NCBI RefSeq assembly: GCF_026262505.1
Contig: NC_067206.1
Location: 22,459,896-22,523,895 of the forward strand
DNA length: 64,000 nucleotides
From: Trichomonas vaginalis G3
Taxonomy: Eukaryota > Parabasalia > Trichomonadida > Trichomonadidae
Direction of reading: 5' to 3'
Part shown: in pieces, positions 1 to 11,226 of the stretch
Position numbering within the stretch: position 1 is the first letter of the stretch
Layout of the letters: the number at the start of each line of letters is the position of its first letter
Program-made: the position numbers and the translations under genes
Notes under the pieces: model-generated
The model's input: the letters and a program-made list of their open reading frames with translations, nothing else
What the model was told of the DNA's origin: nothing
Databases searched by the model: none

Positions 1-382
1 TATTAGAAATCAATATTATAATTACATATAAAAACGCTTAAAATAATAAATTGAACTGTAAAAAAGGCTATTGATAACATAATTCAAATTTTCACAAAAA
101 CTATGTTAATGAGCAAATTCATAATAAAATAAGCCTGTGTGCATATGGATAAGCATTTGGTCTTATTAAAAATATATATTAGCATATGAAGCATTTCCAT
201 TATCATAACTTTTGGGAAATACCTCTGTATAGTTGGTAAAAAAATGTAACTTTTTAAAATGATATTTCAGTAGCTATATAAATCGATTAAATTAAACTTG
301 AGAGGTTAAAAAAATAAAATTATTTTGAAAAGTAAAGTATTTATTAATGCAACAACATGAGTTATAGAATAGGACAAATTTA
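1..382. other. AT-rich intergenic stretch
   Basis: This stretch has no convincing reading frame, RNA gene or repeat. It is the downstream flank of the small gene on the minus strand that ends at 383. Confidence 0.5.
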
Positions 383-694
383 TCATTCTGTTGCAGTCTC
401 TTTGTTCTCCTCAGTCTCCTTGTTTTCTTGTTCTCCGGATTTTTCTTGAAGCTGCTTCAGTTTTTCTCTTTTCTCCTCAACAATTGGTTGTAATTCTTGA
501 ATAGCAGCAATGAGTTCTTCTTTTGTTTCTGGATTCTTTCTCTGAACTTCTGGTGTATTTAAATCACGTGTTTTAACTTCTTGTGTTTGCTTATTTGAAT
601 TATCTTTGCCACCTTTGTATGGAGAGTCACGGTTGATTTTGATTGATGGTTTAGATGGTGAAATACGTGATTTTGATTCCATTTTGAATGACAT
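383..694 (-). CDS. small charged hypothetical protein
   Basis: A 103-residue frame of unknown function. The N-terminal half is rich in Ser, Lys and Pro. The C-terminal half (about residues 55-103) is a Glu/Lys-rich, probably coiled-coil or disordered tail. Two ATGs compete, at 694 (MSFKMESK) and at 682 (MESKSRIS). The bases between them, read on the minus strand, contain TCATTCAAA, which resembles a trichomonad initiator, so the second ATG may be the real start. There are no recognised domains, signal peptide or membrane segment. It could be a spurious low-complexity frame, but strand-specific codon use and a clean ATG favour a real small gene. Confidence 0.5.
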   Translation of the reverse strand: MSFKMESKSRISPSKPSIKINRDSPYKGGKDNSNKQTQEVKTRDLNTPEVQRKNPETKEELIAAIQELQPIVEEKREKLKQLQEKSGEQENKETEENKETATE

Positions 695-811
695 GTGATA
701 TGAAAAAACATATGTGGTAAAAAATATTTCAGAATGGAATTAGAAGTAGAAAGTAGTCCAACTAAAATTGCACCGACTTAAAATATTCAATATTTACGGT
801 TATTTTATTAT

Positions 812-1825
812 TTGCATGAAAATGCAAAAAAGTCATCTTCTCCAGAAGATGACGATGTTTGGAAATTCTACTTCAACAGTGAATTAACAGAAGATCCAAC
901 TAAATATTGCCAAAATTGTAATCTAACAGCAAATAAAGGTCAATATTACTTAGATGAGTGCAATTTTTATGATGATAACGACCGAGTTATCAACTTTGAT
1001 CCAATTGAAAACTCACTGTTCCTACATAATCGGTGTTCTTTTAGTAATTGCACTTCAACATCAAGTGGAAGTTGCATTTACTTCAAAATTGGTAGCAATA
1101 GCTCAATTGTTCAACGAAAATTCTGTTGTACAAAATGCCAAAGCCAAGGTGAAGGCCAATTTTCATATACAAAAGTTGACAGAGATAACTTAAACTTTTT
1201 TATTGAAAGTTCCCTTTTCGATGTAGGAAAAGAAAGTGTTGGTTATAGTTCTATTTATGCCGAACGTGATAATATCGTAGTTTCATCAACAAATTTCTCA
1301 TCATGCAAAGCATCTTGGGGACCTGCTGGTTGGATTAAAAATCCTTTAGAAAAATACACAACAAAATATAACTATACAACTGTTGTTAATAATTTAGCAA
1401 CAAATAGTATGATTCTAGATATTTGGTATAATGCGTTGATTGATTCATGTAATATTATAAATAATACAAAAACAGAATCAAATTTAGGAATTATTTACCA
1501 TTCATATAATTCTCTTACTGTAAAAAGTTGTTCTTTTATTAACAACACTGTTCCTCAAGGTTCATATTTGATATATAACCATGATTATGGTGATCCAAAT
1601 GAACAAACAACAGTTGATAATTGTTACATTGACAATTCGATTTCAAATACATTTTATAGAAATGTAGTACCTACTAATCGAAGAGAACTATTTACTAACA
1701 AATTGATTCATCTTTCAACTGGTAATTGCCAAGCAGAATTAGCAATTATCAATAAAAGTATTTCTTATGTTAATAGACTTTCTCTTTTTTTACAAACTTT
1801 AGTAAACATTTCTAAATCTTCATAA
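812..1825 (+). pseudogene. 5'-truncated surface-type (beta-helix-like) gene copy
   Basis: An open frame of 337 codons that is clearly related along its whole length to the minus-strand copy at 33318-34304. Both share motifs such as CQNCN, GQYYLD, LFLHNRCSFS, QRKFCCTKCQS and an identical style of C-terminus (SLFLQTLVNIS). Asn, Cys and Ser-rich short repeats with many N-glycosylation sites suggest an extracellular right-handed beta-helix protein of the Pmp/BspA-like surface kind, though that family call is inference. The frame opens at a TTG; the first in-frame ATG is about 200 codons in. No signal peptide precedes it, so the 5' end seems lost and the copy is probably dead. No paired membrane anchor is visible at the C-terminus. 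Confidence 0.6.
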
Positions 1826-1902
1826 TCTATAGTTTTAGGGAAGTCACTATAGTGTCAAATTGCGTTTACTGTGTAAAATATATTTCGCGCCGATAGAAAA
1901 TA

Positions 1903-1916
1903 TTAAAAGTGACAAG
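1903..1916 (+). promoter_or_regulatory. AAAAGTGACA box before ATG
   Basis: The box TTAAAAGTGACAAG lies about 10 bases before the ATG at 1926. It is the reverse complement of the TCACTTTT initiator-like box seen before other genes in the window. Confidence 0.35.
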
Positions 1917-1925
1917 ATTTTGAAT

Positions 1926-3491
1926 ATGGAGATTGATTTTGAAAAAAAATCAATAGTTAACAAAGATAATCAGAAGCAATTCATAATAAAAGAAGCAAGT
2001 CCTAATAATTTGGAAGCTAATGAAATAGATCCTAGCATTTATTTGGCGAAATTACGCTCAAATGAACTATCAAGCATCAATGAAGCGATTAATTATTACA
2101 GTACTAACCCCTCCCTTGTCGATTATGAAGTATTTGATGAATTATGCAATCATTTATCCACAAAAAACGTTCTTTCTACAATTATTCCAATTATCGGCGA
2201 TCATTTATTAGCTGATCCAAGCATCATTTCAAATATGTTATTTACTGGTGTTTTGCCGCATATTTTAGGATTTTTTGATATTCAATACGAAAATTTTCCT
2301 TTTTTCGAAAAGCCAGATTTTGCCGAACTTGCAATCCGCTTTGCAGCTAAGCTTTTTAGAATAGAACATGAATCTCAGCAAGAAATTTTCGAATTAATTT
2401 TAGATCCGATTTGTTTTATACTTGAAACCTTTCAAAAAACTGAAATTGATGACCAGATAAAGTTAAGATTTGTTGTTTCCTTCATGAGCGCTATTCTAGA
2501 TTTCTTTTTTGTCATATTTTCAAAAGAAACCCTTCTTACAAAAGAAAAAACGCTTGAAGTTATCAATTTAATGCACAGTATAATTATGCCGCTTAATCCG
2601 GATGATTCTCATGATATAATGCGCTCTTTTTCATCATTATTTAAATATATTTTGAACCAAATCGATGAAGATACGTTTAACTACTACGTGTTAGGAAATA
2701 TTTTTAATATACTACATGAATTTTACCAAATCCAAGATCGAGCGGTTTTAATTGATTATCTCGTCGCATTAGTCAATTTTTCAGCCAATAATAAGAATAT
2801 TATTGCACAATATGTAATAGATGATGGTTTTATTAATGAAATCAAGGAAATTTCAATGAAATATAATGATGAAGAATTTACTTCAAGAATCGTTGCTGTT
2901 TATGTTAATTTAGCTCAATCTGGGTCGATAGAAATCATTGAGTATCTCGTACAATCTCATATTCACGAATTTTTAGTAAATCAATTTCTTGAAAATACAA
3001 AATACATAATTAAAGCTCGAGCACTGCTAGGCATCTGCTATTTGAGTGATACATTGTCGGGCACCGAGCTGCTCCAAAATTATCCAGAAATTATTGATAC
3101 TTTGGTTGATATGATTTCAATTCCAGATATGAGAGCTGTTGAAGCGGTTTTTGCTTTTATTGGTCAATGTATATCAGAATGCGAAATCAAAAGCAAAGAT
3201 GAGGCTTTAGAATTTATAAATTATTTAAATGAAAATGATTTCATTGAACAAATGAATTCATTAAAAGGGCAAGAAGGTTTACCGGATAGCTATGACGTTG
3301 TTGATGCAGAAATCAACCTAATACTAAATAAAAAAGAAGAAAATTCAATTGTTGATTCTATGCCTCTCCAAGCGACAACGGAAGAGTTTTATAACTCAGA
3401 TGGGGAAGTAGAGGTTGTGGATACAAATATCCCAGTTGATTTGCAAATCGAAATAAATGATAATAATGAAGAAGAAGATGGATATAATTAA
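1926..3491 (+). CDS. armadillo-like helical-repeat protein
   Basis: A 521-residue protein starting at MEIDFEKKS. The open frame extends 22 codons further upstream but only to a TTG. An acidic N-terminus is followed by about 400 residues of Leu/Ile/Phe-rich amphipathic helices, such as VDYLVALVNFSANNKNII, in the manner of ARM/HEAT repeats. The tail is very acidic (VEVVDTNIP to NNEEEDGYN). No catalytic motif, signal peptide or membrane segment is seen. Trichomonads carry many such proteins and their roles are mostly unknown; a scaffold or adaptor role is inference. Its general build resembles the broken helical gene inside the MULE (11623-12737), but I cannot show that they are homologous. Confidence 0.75.
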   Translation: MEIDFEKKSIVNKDNQKQFIIKEASPNNLEANEIDPSIYLAKLRSNELSSINEAINYYSTNPSLVDYEVFDELCNHLSTKNVLSTIIPIIGDHLLADPSIISNMLFTGVLPHILGFFDIQYENFPFFEKPDFAELAIRFAAKLFRIEHESQQEIFELILDPICFILETFQKTEIDDQIKLRFVVSFMSAILDFFFVIFSKETLLTKEKTLEVINLMHSIIMPLNPDDSHDIMRSFSSLFKYILNQIDEDTFNYYVLGNIFNILHEFYQIQDRAVLIDYLVALVNFSANNKNIIAQYVIDDGFINEIKEISMKYNDEEFTSRIVAVYVNLAQSGSIEIIEYLVQSHIHEFLVNQFLENTKYIIKARALLGICYLSDTLSGTELLQNYPEIIDTLVDMISIPDMRAVEAVFAFIGQCISECEIKSKDEALEFINYLNENDFIEQMNSLKGQEGLPDSYDVVDAEINLILNKKEENSIVDSMPLQATTEEFYNSDGEVEVVDTNIPVDLQIEINDNNEEEDGYN

Positions 3492-3858
3492 TTATAATTT
3501 GTGTTTAAATAAATAGAGTATGTTTGAATTTATTCATAAAAGTTTTTAAAATTGTAAAAATATCAAATTTTCTAAATAAAGTAAACTATGTATGAAATAT
3601 TGCTTATCATCCGATTTGACTTACTGATCTTCGATAATGCTTATCAGTTTTCGTATAAAAATCGTGCAAGTTGCAAATCATCACTTTGAAATACGAATTT
3701 CAATTCAATGAGTTATCTCAAATTTGATAAGACAAATTGCGATGACTCATTGAATATTAGTTTTCTTCTATAATATAGGATTCCAGTTATGTGCATAAAT
3801 AGGTAAAAGTTAAATAATATATATTTATTAAATAGTTACTACAATACATACAAAAAAC
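3492..3858. other. convergent intergenic spacer
   Basis: The spacer lies between two convergent genes. It holds one imperfect hairpin, with ATTCAATGAGTT near 3703 and GACTCATTGAAT near 3744. No gene is seen. Confidence 0.4.
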
Positions 3859-4893
3859 TTAGAAATTCTTTGAGATATCAACATCAAAGTCTAAAGAAGA
3901 AAACATTGCGATTTCCTTTCCTCTTTCTTTCTGCTTAATGGTTGTTTCTTTACCAATCTTAAGCATGGTCTGTGCACAATTCAAAAGCAACTCATAATCA
4001 TTATAGCGTGCTAAATGAATAACTGATTTTGCGTCTTGTGAATATCCAAGTGCTGATGCTGCGCAAGCAATTGCAGAAATAGCACATAGTGAAGGTGGTA
4101 TTTCAATAAATTCCCATTTTTGTAAGGCAATTTCTGTGAAAAAGTTAGTTATCTCAATTAAGTTTGAATCATTTCTAGTGAGGAGCAAAAAGCGCCTCAT
4201 AAAGAATTTAGAAGTTGGGAAGTTGAGTGTAAAGTTGAGTGCTGTAACAATATTAACTTCAGCACGAGAAAATTGTTCTAAGGTGAAATTTTCATTTGTG
4301 ATTTTGTTAAATTCGGCGATAGGTGGCTGACATCTATTATCTATTTTGGCAGAAATCCAGTAGCAAACTACAGCGTAGAGTTGTAATTCATTTAACTCAA
4401 TGTTCCTAAGTGAAATATAAATATCGAAATAGGTAACAGCAGAGTATAATGTGTCACTTGTAAGTTTGAAGTGGTAGTTAAGCTGGATTAGCCATCTAAC
4501 TGTTACTTCTCTATATTTTGGCGTTAATGCGGTTTGAATTTTTAATATCGATTGTTTAGATATCGGTATTGTCTGTTCATCTTCGTATGCTTGTGCAAAT
4601 ATCGCAGAAGCAGATGATGCAAGTTGAAGTGGTTTATCTAAGTTTTCTTGATCTAATTTTTGGAATAGATCGTTAGAATCTTCTTCACTTTCATCTGAGT
4701 ATATGTCAGGATCACTATATTCATCATCAAATCTTTCTTGTGAGGAAGAGATCGTTATGATTTTTTCGGCTTTGATGTTTTCATTGATGTTAATGTTTTG
4801 ATTGTTTGACGACATATCTGCATTGGTATTACTAATCATTCCTAACTGCTTGATTTTAGGATCAAGTCTCTTGATGTTCGTGAAAATCGACAT
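3859..4893 (-). CDS. A/B-type cyclin
   Basis: A 344-residue cyclin, the regulatory partner of a cyclin-dependent kinase. Residues 1-110 are a disordered, acidic Ser/Asp/Glu-rich region. The cyclin N-terminal box follows at about 120-245 with YREVTVRWLIQLNYHF, then YSAVTYFDIYIS, LQLYAVVCYWISAKID and the helix containing FTLEQFSRAEVNIVTALNF. A cyclin C-terminal fold follows (TSKFFMRRFLLL, PPSLCAISAIACAASALG). The layout fits mitotic A/B cyclins more than transcriptional ones. The true start is the ATG at 4893; one codon upstream is TTG. No RxxL destruction box is evident near the N-terminus. The leader shows TGTGCGTTTAAAA about 15 bases upstream. Confidence 0.85.
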   Translation of the reverse strand: MSIFTNIKRLDPKIKQLGMISNTNADMSSNNQNININENIKAEKIITISSSQERFDDEYSDPDIYSDESEEDSNDLFQKLDQENLDKPLQLASSASAIFAQAYEDEQTIPISKQSILKIQTALTPKYREVTVRWLIQLNYHFKLTSDTLYSAVTYFDIYISLRNIELNELQLYAVVCYWISAKIDNRCQPPIAEFNKITNENFTLEQFSRAEVNIVTALNFTLNFPTSKFFMRRFLLLTRNDSNLIEITNFFTEIALQKWEFIEIPPSLCAISAIACAASALGYSQDAKSVIHLARYNDYELLLNCAQTMLKIGKETTIKQKERGKEIAMFSSLDFDVDISKNF

Positions 4894-5489
4894 CAAATCA
4901 AAATTTTAAACGCACACTATATTGTCTTCGTTTTGACCGTGATGCGCAAAATATTGCTCTACACTATTTGCTTGAGCGTTATTGATAAAAATGCGTGGTC
5001 ACAGATTAGACAAAAATTCCGGAACAATAATTTGATCGAAAAAAGATATCCGTATTATGAAAATTCAAACAATTCCATTAGACATGCATGTTGTATCGAT
5101 TATGTGCTCAAATATCTCTCAAATAAATACATAACTGAATGTACCGTCAATTTAAATAAAATCCTCATAGTTTGAATAAGAAAATTGCGCTTATTTTAAG
5201 TTCTTAATCCAAAAATACGAAATTTGAAATTCTGATTTCCCTTCATTAATTGACTATGGTTTAATACTTGATTTTCAGCGTGTCTTATATTGCTGTAGTA
5301 GTTCAAATTGATGCCATCTTGTAAATAGCATTTTATCATAATGTATTCATTTTTCATTTCAAATATTGTTGGATCTTCTTAGAGCCTGAAATTCATCTTG
5401 ACTTCACGATTACAATTTGTTGATACATGATTTTATTAAAAAAATTATAAATTAAATCTTACATTTTAATAAAGTACAACTAAGAAAAG
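4894..5489. other. intergenic region with a doubtful short ORF
   Basis: The only frame is 4942-5175 (+), about 77 codons from its ATG, Asn/Ile-rich and without recognisable features. It may be noise. The rest is AT-rich. Confidence 0.35.
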
Positions 5490-5972
5490 TTATATTAATA
5501 AATCATCAGCAAGTATTTGCTTGGAAAGTTTTGTAGAATCCTTTGAAGTATCCTTTGGGGCTTCTTTAGCAGCTTCTTTAGATTCTTCCTTTGGAGCCTC
5601 TTTCGGTGTCTCCTTGTTAGCTGCATCTTTAGCTGGTTGTTCCTTAGCAGCTTGGTTTTCTTGTTCGGCTTTAAAAGCTCTATTTTCAAATTTGGCAGCA
5701 GAGAATTTGTTTATTTCGTTAATTTTTGCTTGAAGATCTTTAATTGCATTTGTTTTACTAAACTCATTAATTGATTTTGCGGCTTCTGTTTGTTTGTCCA
5801 ATGATTCTGCAATACTGCTCAATCTTTTTGTGATTCTTGGCAATTTCATAGAATCATATGTATTTGTAAGATCCTCTGCATAATCTGAAACTATATGTGA
5901 GTAGTTAAGACTACGAAGAACTACGATTAAAGGAGAAGATGATGAAAGCATAAAAAATATTTTTGGTGACAT
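5490..5972 (-). CDS. small Ala/Lys/Glu-rich hypothetical protein
   Basis: A 160-residue protein of unknown function. The N-terminus has a short hydrophobic patch (MLSSSSPLIVVLRSL), then a helical stretch (residues 40-100, KRLSSIAESLDKQTEAAKSI). The C-terminal 55 residues are a low-complexity series of KEAPKEESKEAAKEAPKD type. ATGs at 5972 and 5951 compete; the first sits in ATGTCACCAAAA. The hydrophobic patch could be a weak signal or membrane anchor. Its Ala/Lys/Glu tail resembles histone H1-like or secreted low-complexity tails, but I do not assign a family. Confidence 0.55.
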   Translation of the reverse strand: MSPKIFFMLSSSSPLIVVLRSLNYSHIVSDYAEDLTNTYDSMKLPRITKRLSSIAESLDKQTEAAKSINEFSKTNAIKDLQAKINEINKFSAAKFENRAFKAEQENQAAKEQPAKDAANKETPKEAPKEESKEAAKEAPKDTSKDSTKLSKQILADDLLI

Positions 5973-6493
5973 CCCCTGCGTATTATTTTATTTCACCATC
6001 ACTTGCCATGAGAAATAGACTTGATTTATAATATAACCCTTTTGTAATTAATCTTTTCACAGTAAATTCGATACAGTTATATGGTATCTCCACCTAAAAA
6101 TATAAAATCTCAAAAAGAATCAATAATTCTGGGAAATAATTAAATGTTTTTGGATAACCATTAATTATGACATACAATTACAATTCCAAAATTTTCATGT
6201 TTTAATGTTTTTCATTTAAAAATCGTACTTTTTCATTTTAAATTTCAATTTTTCAATTTTTTTTGGAAATCAAAATTGCAGATAGAAGGAATCTTTCATT
6301 GTAGATAAAAAACTTTTTGTTATTTATAAGATAATTTTCTATCAAATTACACTAAACAAGTTTATTTCGAGTAAATCTGAACAAATCTTGTGATAGGTTT
6401 GTACATTGGTACACATTTTGCATAACATTTGTTTGACATTATTCAGGCATATCTCATTTCATCAATAACTTTCCAAAAATGTCATTCATATTA
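5973..6493. other. displaced upstream region of the chaperone gene
   Basis: No gene is seen here. Before the MULE inserted, this DNA was joined at the TGACATGAA site to the sequence now at 15560. It was therefore the native 5' flank of the Hsp70-like gene and is now about 9 kb away from it. Confidence 0.6.
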
Positions 6494-6502
6494 TGACATG
6501 AA
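6494..6502. repeat. target-site duplication, left copy
   Basis: TGACATGAA lies immediately outside the left MULE end. The same 9 bases lie outside the right end at 15551-15559. Nine bases is a usual MULE duplication length. Confidence 0.85.
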
Positions 6503-7703
6503 CAGTATCTCACTTTTGTGGACAAAATGCAAAAACCTATGAATTTTCCTATTTTAATTTGATATTCATAATATATAAGTATTTGTAATGCATATTCTAT
6601 CTTCTAATTAGTAAAATTACATTGCCCGCCAAAATCAAAAATTTTCTATTGAAAAAATAGCGCCAAGTCCAAAAGTTCATTTTCTCATTGAAGACCGCAG
6701 CTGAGTCAATGGCCGATTATCCACTTGCTGATGCTACACAGCCTTTGATCTGGCCAATCATAGTGCTGTTCCATCCACATCAGCAAGTGATTTCGCATCA
6801 GATCTCCACTTGGTTTCCATGAGGAGTTCTGCAAGCCAGGAGTGCATATCTATACAGCCTTGCTCTAGGATATAGTAGCCAGGCTGCGTATATATTGCGC
6901 TCCTATGGATATTAGTTATACGTTATTATCCGCATGGGCTCATACTGCCATCCTCTGGTTCCCGAAGGGCTAAGGATTTGTAATTACTCGAATTGGCAAG
7001 GTTCTTCCGAGATCTCTCATTCAAGGAGATATCTCGGAAGAATTTGCCCTAAAGTACTCTAATTACTGTTCCCTAGTTTCTAAAGAGCTAGAATTTTGTA
7101 ATTAATCGAATAAGGCAGGATTTTTCCGAAGTCCTCATTTTGATGAGAGGCCTCGGGAAAATCCTGCCTTAAGGTAATATACTTGTAGTCTTTGGTCTTT
7201 TTATAGGCCAAAGACTGTAAAATTGCTTGAATAGAGCAATGTTCTTCCGAGGCCTCTCAATAATGAGAGACTTGGGAAGAACATTGCACTAATGTAAAGT
7301 ATGTGTGGTACTTGGCCAGCAAGGAGCGAGAGAACTTGTCTGTAATTTGTTTATGCTGAAGTTTTCTGAAGTTTTTTCAAATTAGGAAAAAAATTCAGAA
7401 AACTTCAGCATAAGTTAATGCTGTTGTGGTTCTCTAGCTCTTTGCCGGCCAGAGATCGAATAAAAAGTTTATTGGGTGAGTAGGCTCGATCCATGCCTAC
7501 CCACTACAAATATACGTTATTTTTTTTATTTGCTATGAGGAAATAGTTTTTCATTTTTATAATACTATATGTTTTACTACTTCATAAATTGTTTATTTTC
7601 TTATTAAAACCTAATTTTTCCGTGTGATTCGGAATCTATGCATTCCAAAAATGCGTTTTCCGCTCTCAGAACGTGAAAATATGCACTACATGAGGAGATA
7701 AAG
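6503..7703 (+). repeat. MULE left terminal inverted repeat
   Basis: About 1.2 kb matching the reverse complement of 14337-15550 with few differences. It contains a series of hairpins: CCACTTGCTGATG/CATCAGCAAGTG (about 6719-6793), GTTCTTCCGAGAT.. with ATCTCGGAAGAAT (6999-7042), GGCAGGATTTTT.. with AAAATCCTGCC (about 7112-7166), AGTCTTTGG.. with CCAAAGACT (about 7177-7210), GCAATGTTCTTCC.. with GGAAGAACATTGC (about 7226-7288) and TTATGCTGAAGTTTTCTGAA.. with its inverse (about 7348-7413). Little-changed spacers separate the hairpins. Confidence 0.85.
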
Positions 7704-9139
7704 AGATTTCTTATGTTTCTATTTTTTCGAATTTTTCAATCTTGATCAAAACTCGAAAATAAGCAGATATTCTAATAGAGTACATAAAATAACATACATC
7801 TGTAATATTGGAATTTTCGAAAAATCTCCAAAAAAATCACGGTTCGAAAATTTCGAAATCAAAAAGGGGTCATTATTGATTTTGTAATTTAATCGTCGTC
7901 GTTATCGATTTTGTAATTTAATCGTTATCGTCTTTTTCTAAACGTGCATTTTTTGCTTTCGGAGCTATTGAACATACATTGGCCCTTACCAGCAATTGAA
8001 AACTATTTTTCATTATCAACAATTACATTACTCCGAGTTATTCATCAATCAATGAAAATCGATATATAGTCCATACTTCAATTTACAATATTGGCAAGTC
8101 CAATTTCACTTGGCATATTTAACTCATATAGAAAAACCAGTTGGAATCGGCAAAATTATCTTTAATTCCATACATAAGAAAAAAAAATTATAAAGTTCTT
8201 CAATAATAGCAAACTAATAGTTTAAATAGATTTACAAGTATCGCCCATCTACTTTTGATATAATTCACGTATTAAATGTAGAAAACTGGTTTAAAATAAA
8301 TATTTCAAAAGTTCGAAAACGAATTATGAAAAAATAACGTGATGACATTTACTAAATTTGCTCTGTATTAAAGTATCGATGATAGAAAGAGCATATTTTG
8401 TAAATATTTCAAAAATATTTAAAAGTCGGAGAAATTGTATTGTAATGTACTATAATTATGTTACAAATCCGATTCAATACTAATCCTTCGCTATTGATGT
8501 TGTTTTGAGAAGGATATTCTCTAAATTCTTGATAAATCTTTAAAATCTAGAGTAATTGTTTTGTAAACTTAACAAAACTAAAATGTATACCAATAGATTG
8601 GCATTTTCTACGTTTTCAAAGTGAGAGAGTGTAAATTCTTTTTTTTTATCCTATTAAGGTTTTTAAAAAATTTAATTAACTTAATTTATATGATCTGAAA
8701 TATATGACAAGTTAATATGGAGAATTCTTTCAACCCAATTTCAATTTATTGAATTTTCTATTCGAATTCAAAAATTTTCCCAAGAAGAAAAAATAATTAG
8801 GAAATTTAATATGTTAATACATAAAATATTTTATTTATTCAAAGAATTCAATTTTCTATTGGATCAAAAAACTTGTGTTGAAGTTCGTATTTTAAGATAA
8901 CTATACTTTTAGAAGCTGTTTTTATTTTTTTCACCGGGATTTTATTAATTTAATTCTTTCAAAATTTGAATCTTATTGTATATCACCGGACTATGATCAT
9001 AATAGAGTTGCAATCTCTAATTATAGCCACATTAGTACTCGTGGGTCGATATATCATGGGAGATACAAAATTATTTGAATTTTCTTTTATTTTTTTAAAA
9101 AATATTAAAAAAAGTAAATAAATAACTAACAACACAGCA
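7704..9139. other. MULE interior, left non-coding part
   Basis: AT-rich with no credible gene. The block at about 7898-7953 (TTATCGATTTTGTAATTTAATC and on to AAACGTGCATTTTT) is repeated inverted at about 14210-14264, so the inverted-repeat relation of the ends resumes inside the main TIR after a diverged gap. Confidence 0.6.
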
Positions 9140-11001
9140 TCACTTTTCGTAAAATGCTTTAATCCTAGTCCTTTTTCCCCTTAATTTTTCAATCTCTCCC
9201 AGGTTGAAATTTATTCCGGGAATTTTTAAAGATGCTTGGTCAACATAAAATTTCATTAAATCTTCCACAGGAGTCATAAACTCTGAACATTTGAAGCGAG
9301 CATGAACTGCATCATTCAAATTTTTAAGAAGATTTTTGTTCGAAAAGTGATTCAATACGGCGATTACATGAATACAAGGTAATCCGTATAATTCGATGTG
9401 CTTACATGTGCATGAATATTGTGAATCTGACATAATTTTTACGCAATATGTATAGCGACCAAAAGTTGCATAATATAATTATTGAATTGGATCATATAAT
9501 ACCGAGCTAAACATATCTGAATGTTTCAAAGTTTCATTTAGATTTTTGATAATATTATCTGATTTAAAATCACCTGTTAAAACATTTTTAACAAGATTGA
9601 ATTCATGTTCAATGAGACGGATAATTAGTTCGGCGGGTTCATATGTATCCCATTTATCTTTAATTTCGGCATTAAGGGATTCAATAAGAGATGTTGTGAG
9701 TATGCCAGCGGTGTAGTCAGCGAATCCTTCAAATGGGTTAATACTATCTAAGTACTTAAAGAGATCCTGATTATTTTCGCGGTTTGGATATTCCTCTTGT
9801 AAACGAGTTTCTAACTTTTTAATCAAGTCAATTCGTTTTTGAGGATGGTCTGCGTAAGCGACTTCAACAATTTCGGAATAGACATTGATGTATTCCCTTT
9901 TTGTTGCAAAATGACGTAAGCAAAATTTATGATCGCAAGAAAAGCCTGATTCTCTAACAGCAGCTATAATTGCCGGACCTTGATCGGAATAAATATTCTT
10001 GAATCTGCTTGGTGGAATAAAAGATTTCAATTTAGTGAGCATATCCTTAATTGTTATCGTATTTTCACTAACAGACCATGCAAATGCAATAGGGATAAGT
10101 CTATTATTTGGTGCAGGTGTACCAATAATGAGTAAGTTTCCTTTTTTAATACAAAATAAAAACGTTCCATCAATTTGAATTATTCCGCAAAAAGCTTGTG
10201 TTTGCATGTAAAAATGAGTTATTGGAGGAATTACAATAAATGAATAAATTTGAAAGTCTTTTGAATTTTCAGGTAATTCATCACCTTTCTTAAATGTATG
10301 CAATTCAATTTCATTGTTAACTTCTTTAACTAAAATCATTTCGCAGAATCCTTGTTCGATTTTGTTTATGATTGAAAAAATTGTTGAGAAATAATTGTAA
10401 GATTGAATTCTATCCCCTTTGTGGTTCCTTTAAGTTTATTTACTATATTATGGAACATCGTATAAGTTGCATTGGGAATATTCAATTCTTTTGCAAAAAT
10501 TTCTTTGCATTGAGGAACATTATCAGAATTTGCTAATTCATAGACTTTTTTTCCTGCTTGCAACTTAAGAATTTTTGGTATATTGTTACTCGGCTTGCAT
10601 TGCTTTGCTCTATGCTCGTGTTTAATTACTGGAATGAAGAAAAGTTGACCATTTTCATGAGTCTTTACAAGCTCCATGCAAAATTGGCAGTTAGGACAAC
10701 GAAACTTTTTTCCTTGCTCAAAATTTAATGGATAAAAAGAATTATATGAATCTTTTGCAATAAATATAGCAGCTTCTGTAGGATCTGTAAATTTTAATTT
10801 GCTATATCTTTCCTTGAGAATTGGAATTGGGGAATTTTCAGGTATTTCCATTCTATATTTCAATTTTTTACGAGAATTCAATTCATTTTGAATTAAATCA
10901 AGCATATCAGCTCCATCTCCTTTTTCTTCATCAACAATAGCTTGGATGGATACTGATATAGTTTGATTCTCTTCCACTATTGTCGGTTCGCTTTCCGACA
11001 T
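9140..11001 (-). pseudogene. MULE transposase (broken: one frameshift, one stop)
   Basis: About 620 codons that should act as one transposase. The first segment (11001-10366, from ATG MSESEPTIVEE) has a WRKY/FLYWCH/FAR1-like zinc finger, CPNC followed by HEHRAKQC. The second (10339-9479) is the MULE catalytic core: QIDGTFLF (first Asp), YSDQGPAIIAA (second Asp), CLRHFA, and TSLIESLNAEIK, which carries the likely catalytic Glu. The third (9433-9140) is a SWIM finger, CTCKH then GLPCIHVIAVL. The first and second segments are out of frame by one base at a run of six T near 10380. The second and third are in the same frame but divided by a TAA at 9479-9481. Domain order and length fit intact MULE transposases. 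The homopolymer shift could be an assembly error; the stop looks real. Confidence 0.88.
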
Positions 11002-11226
11002 GAGATAAAATTGAAGGTTTAACGTACTTTTGATACTCTGAGTTAAAAAAAGATTTTCTTAACATAATTTGATTTATTGGTCCTTAAAAAATTCTGATTC
11101 AAAATTGAATTGAATCGAACGAGTTTTCCTTTTGAGTCATTTCAAATATTCATGAGAAAGAAAAAAAATTCTAGCAATTTCAAATATTTTTGATTTGATT
11201 GAATTCAAAAGTGTCACAAATATTCA

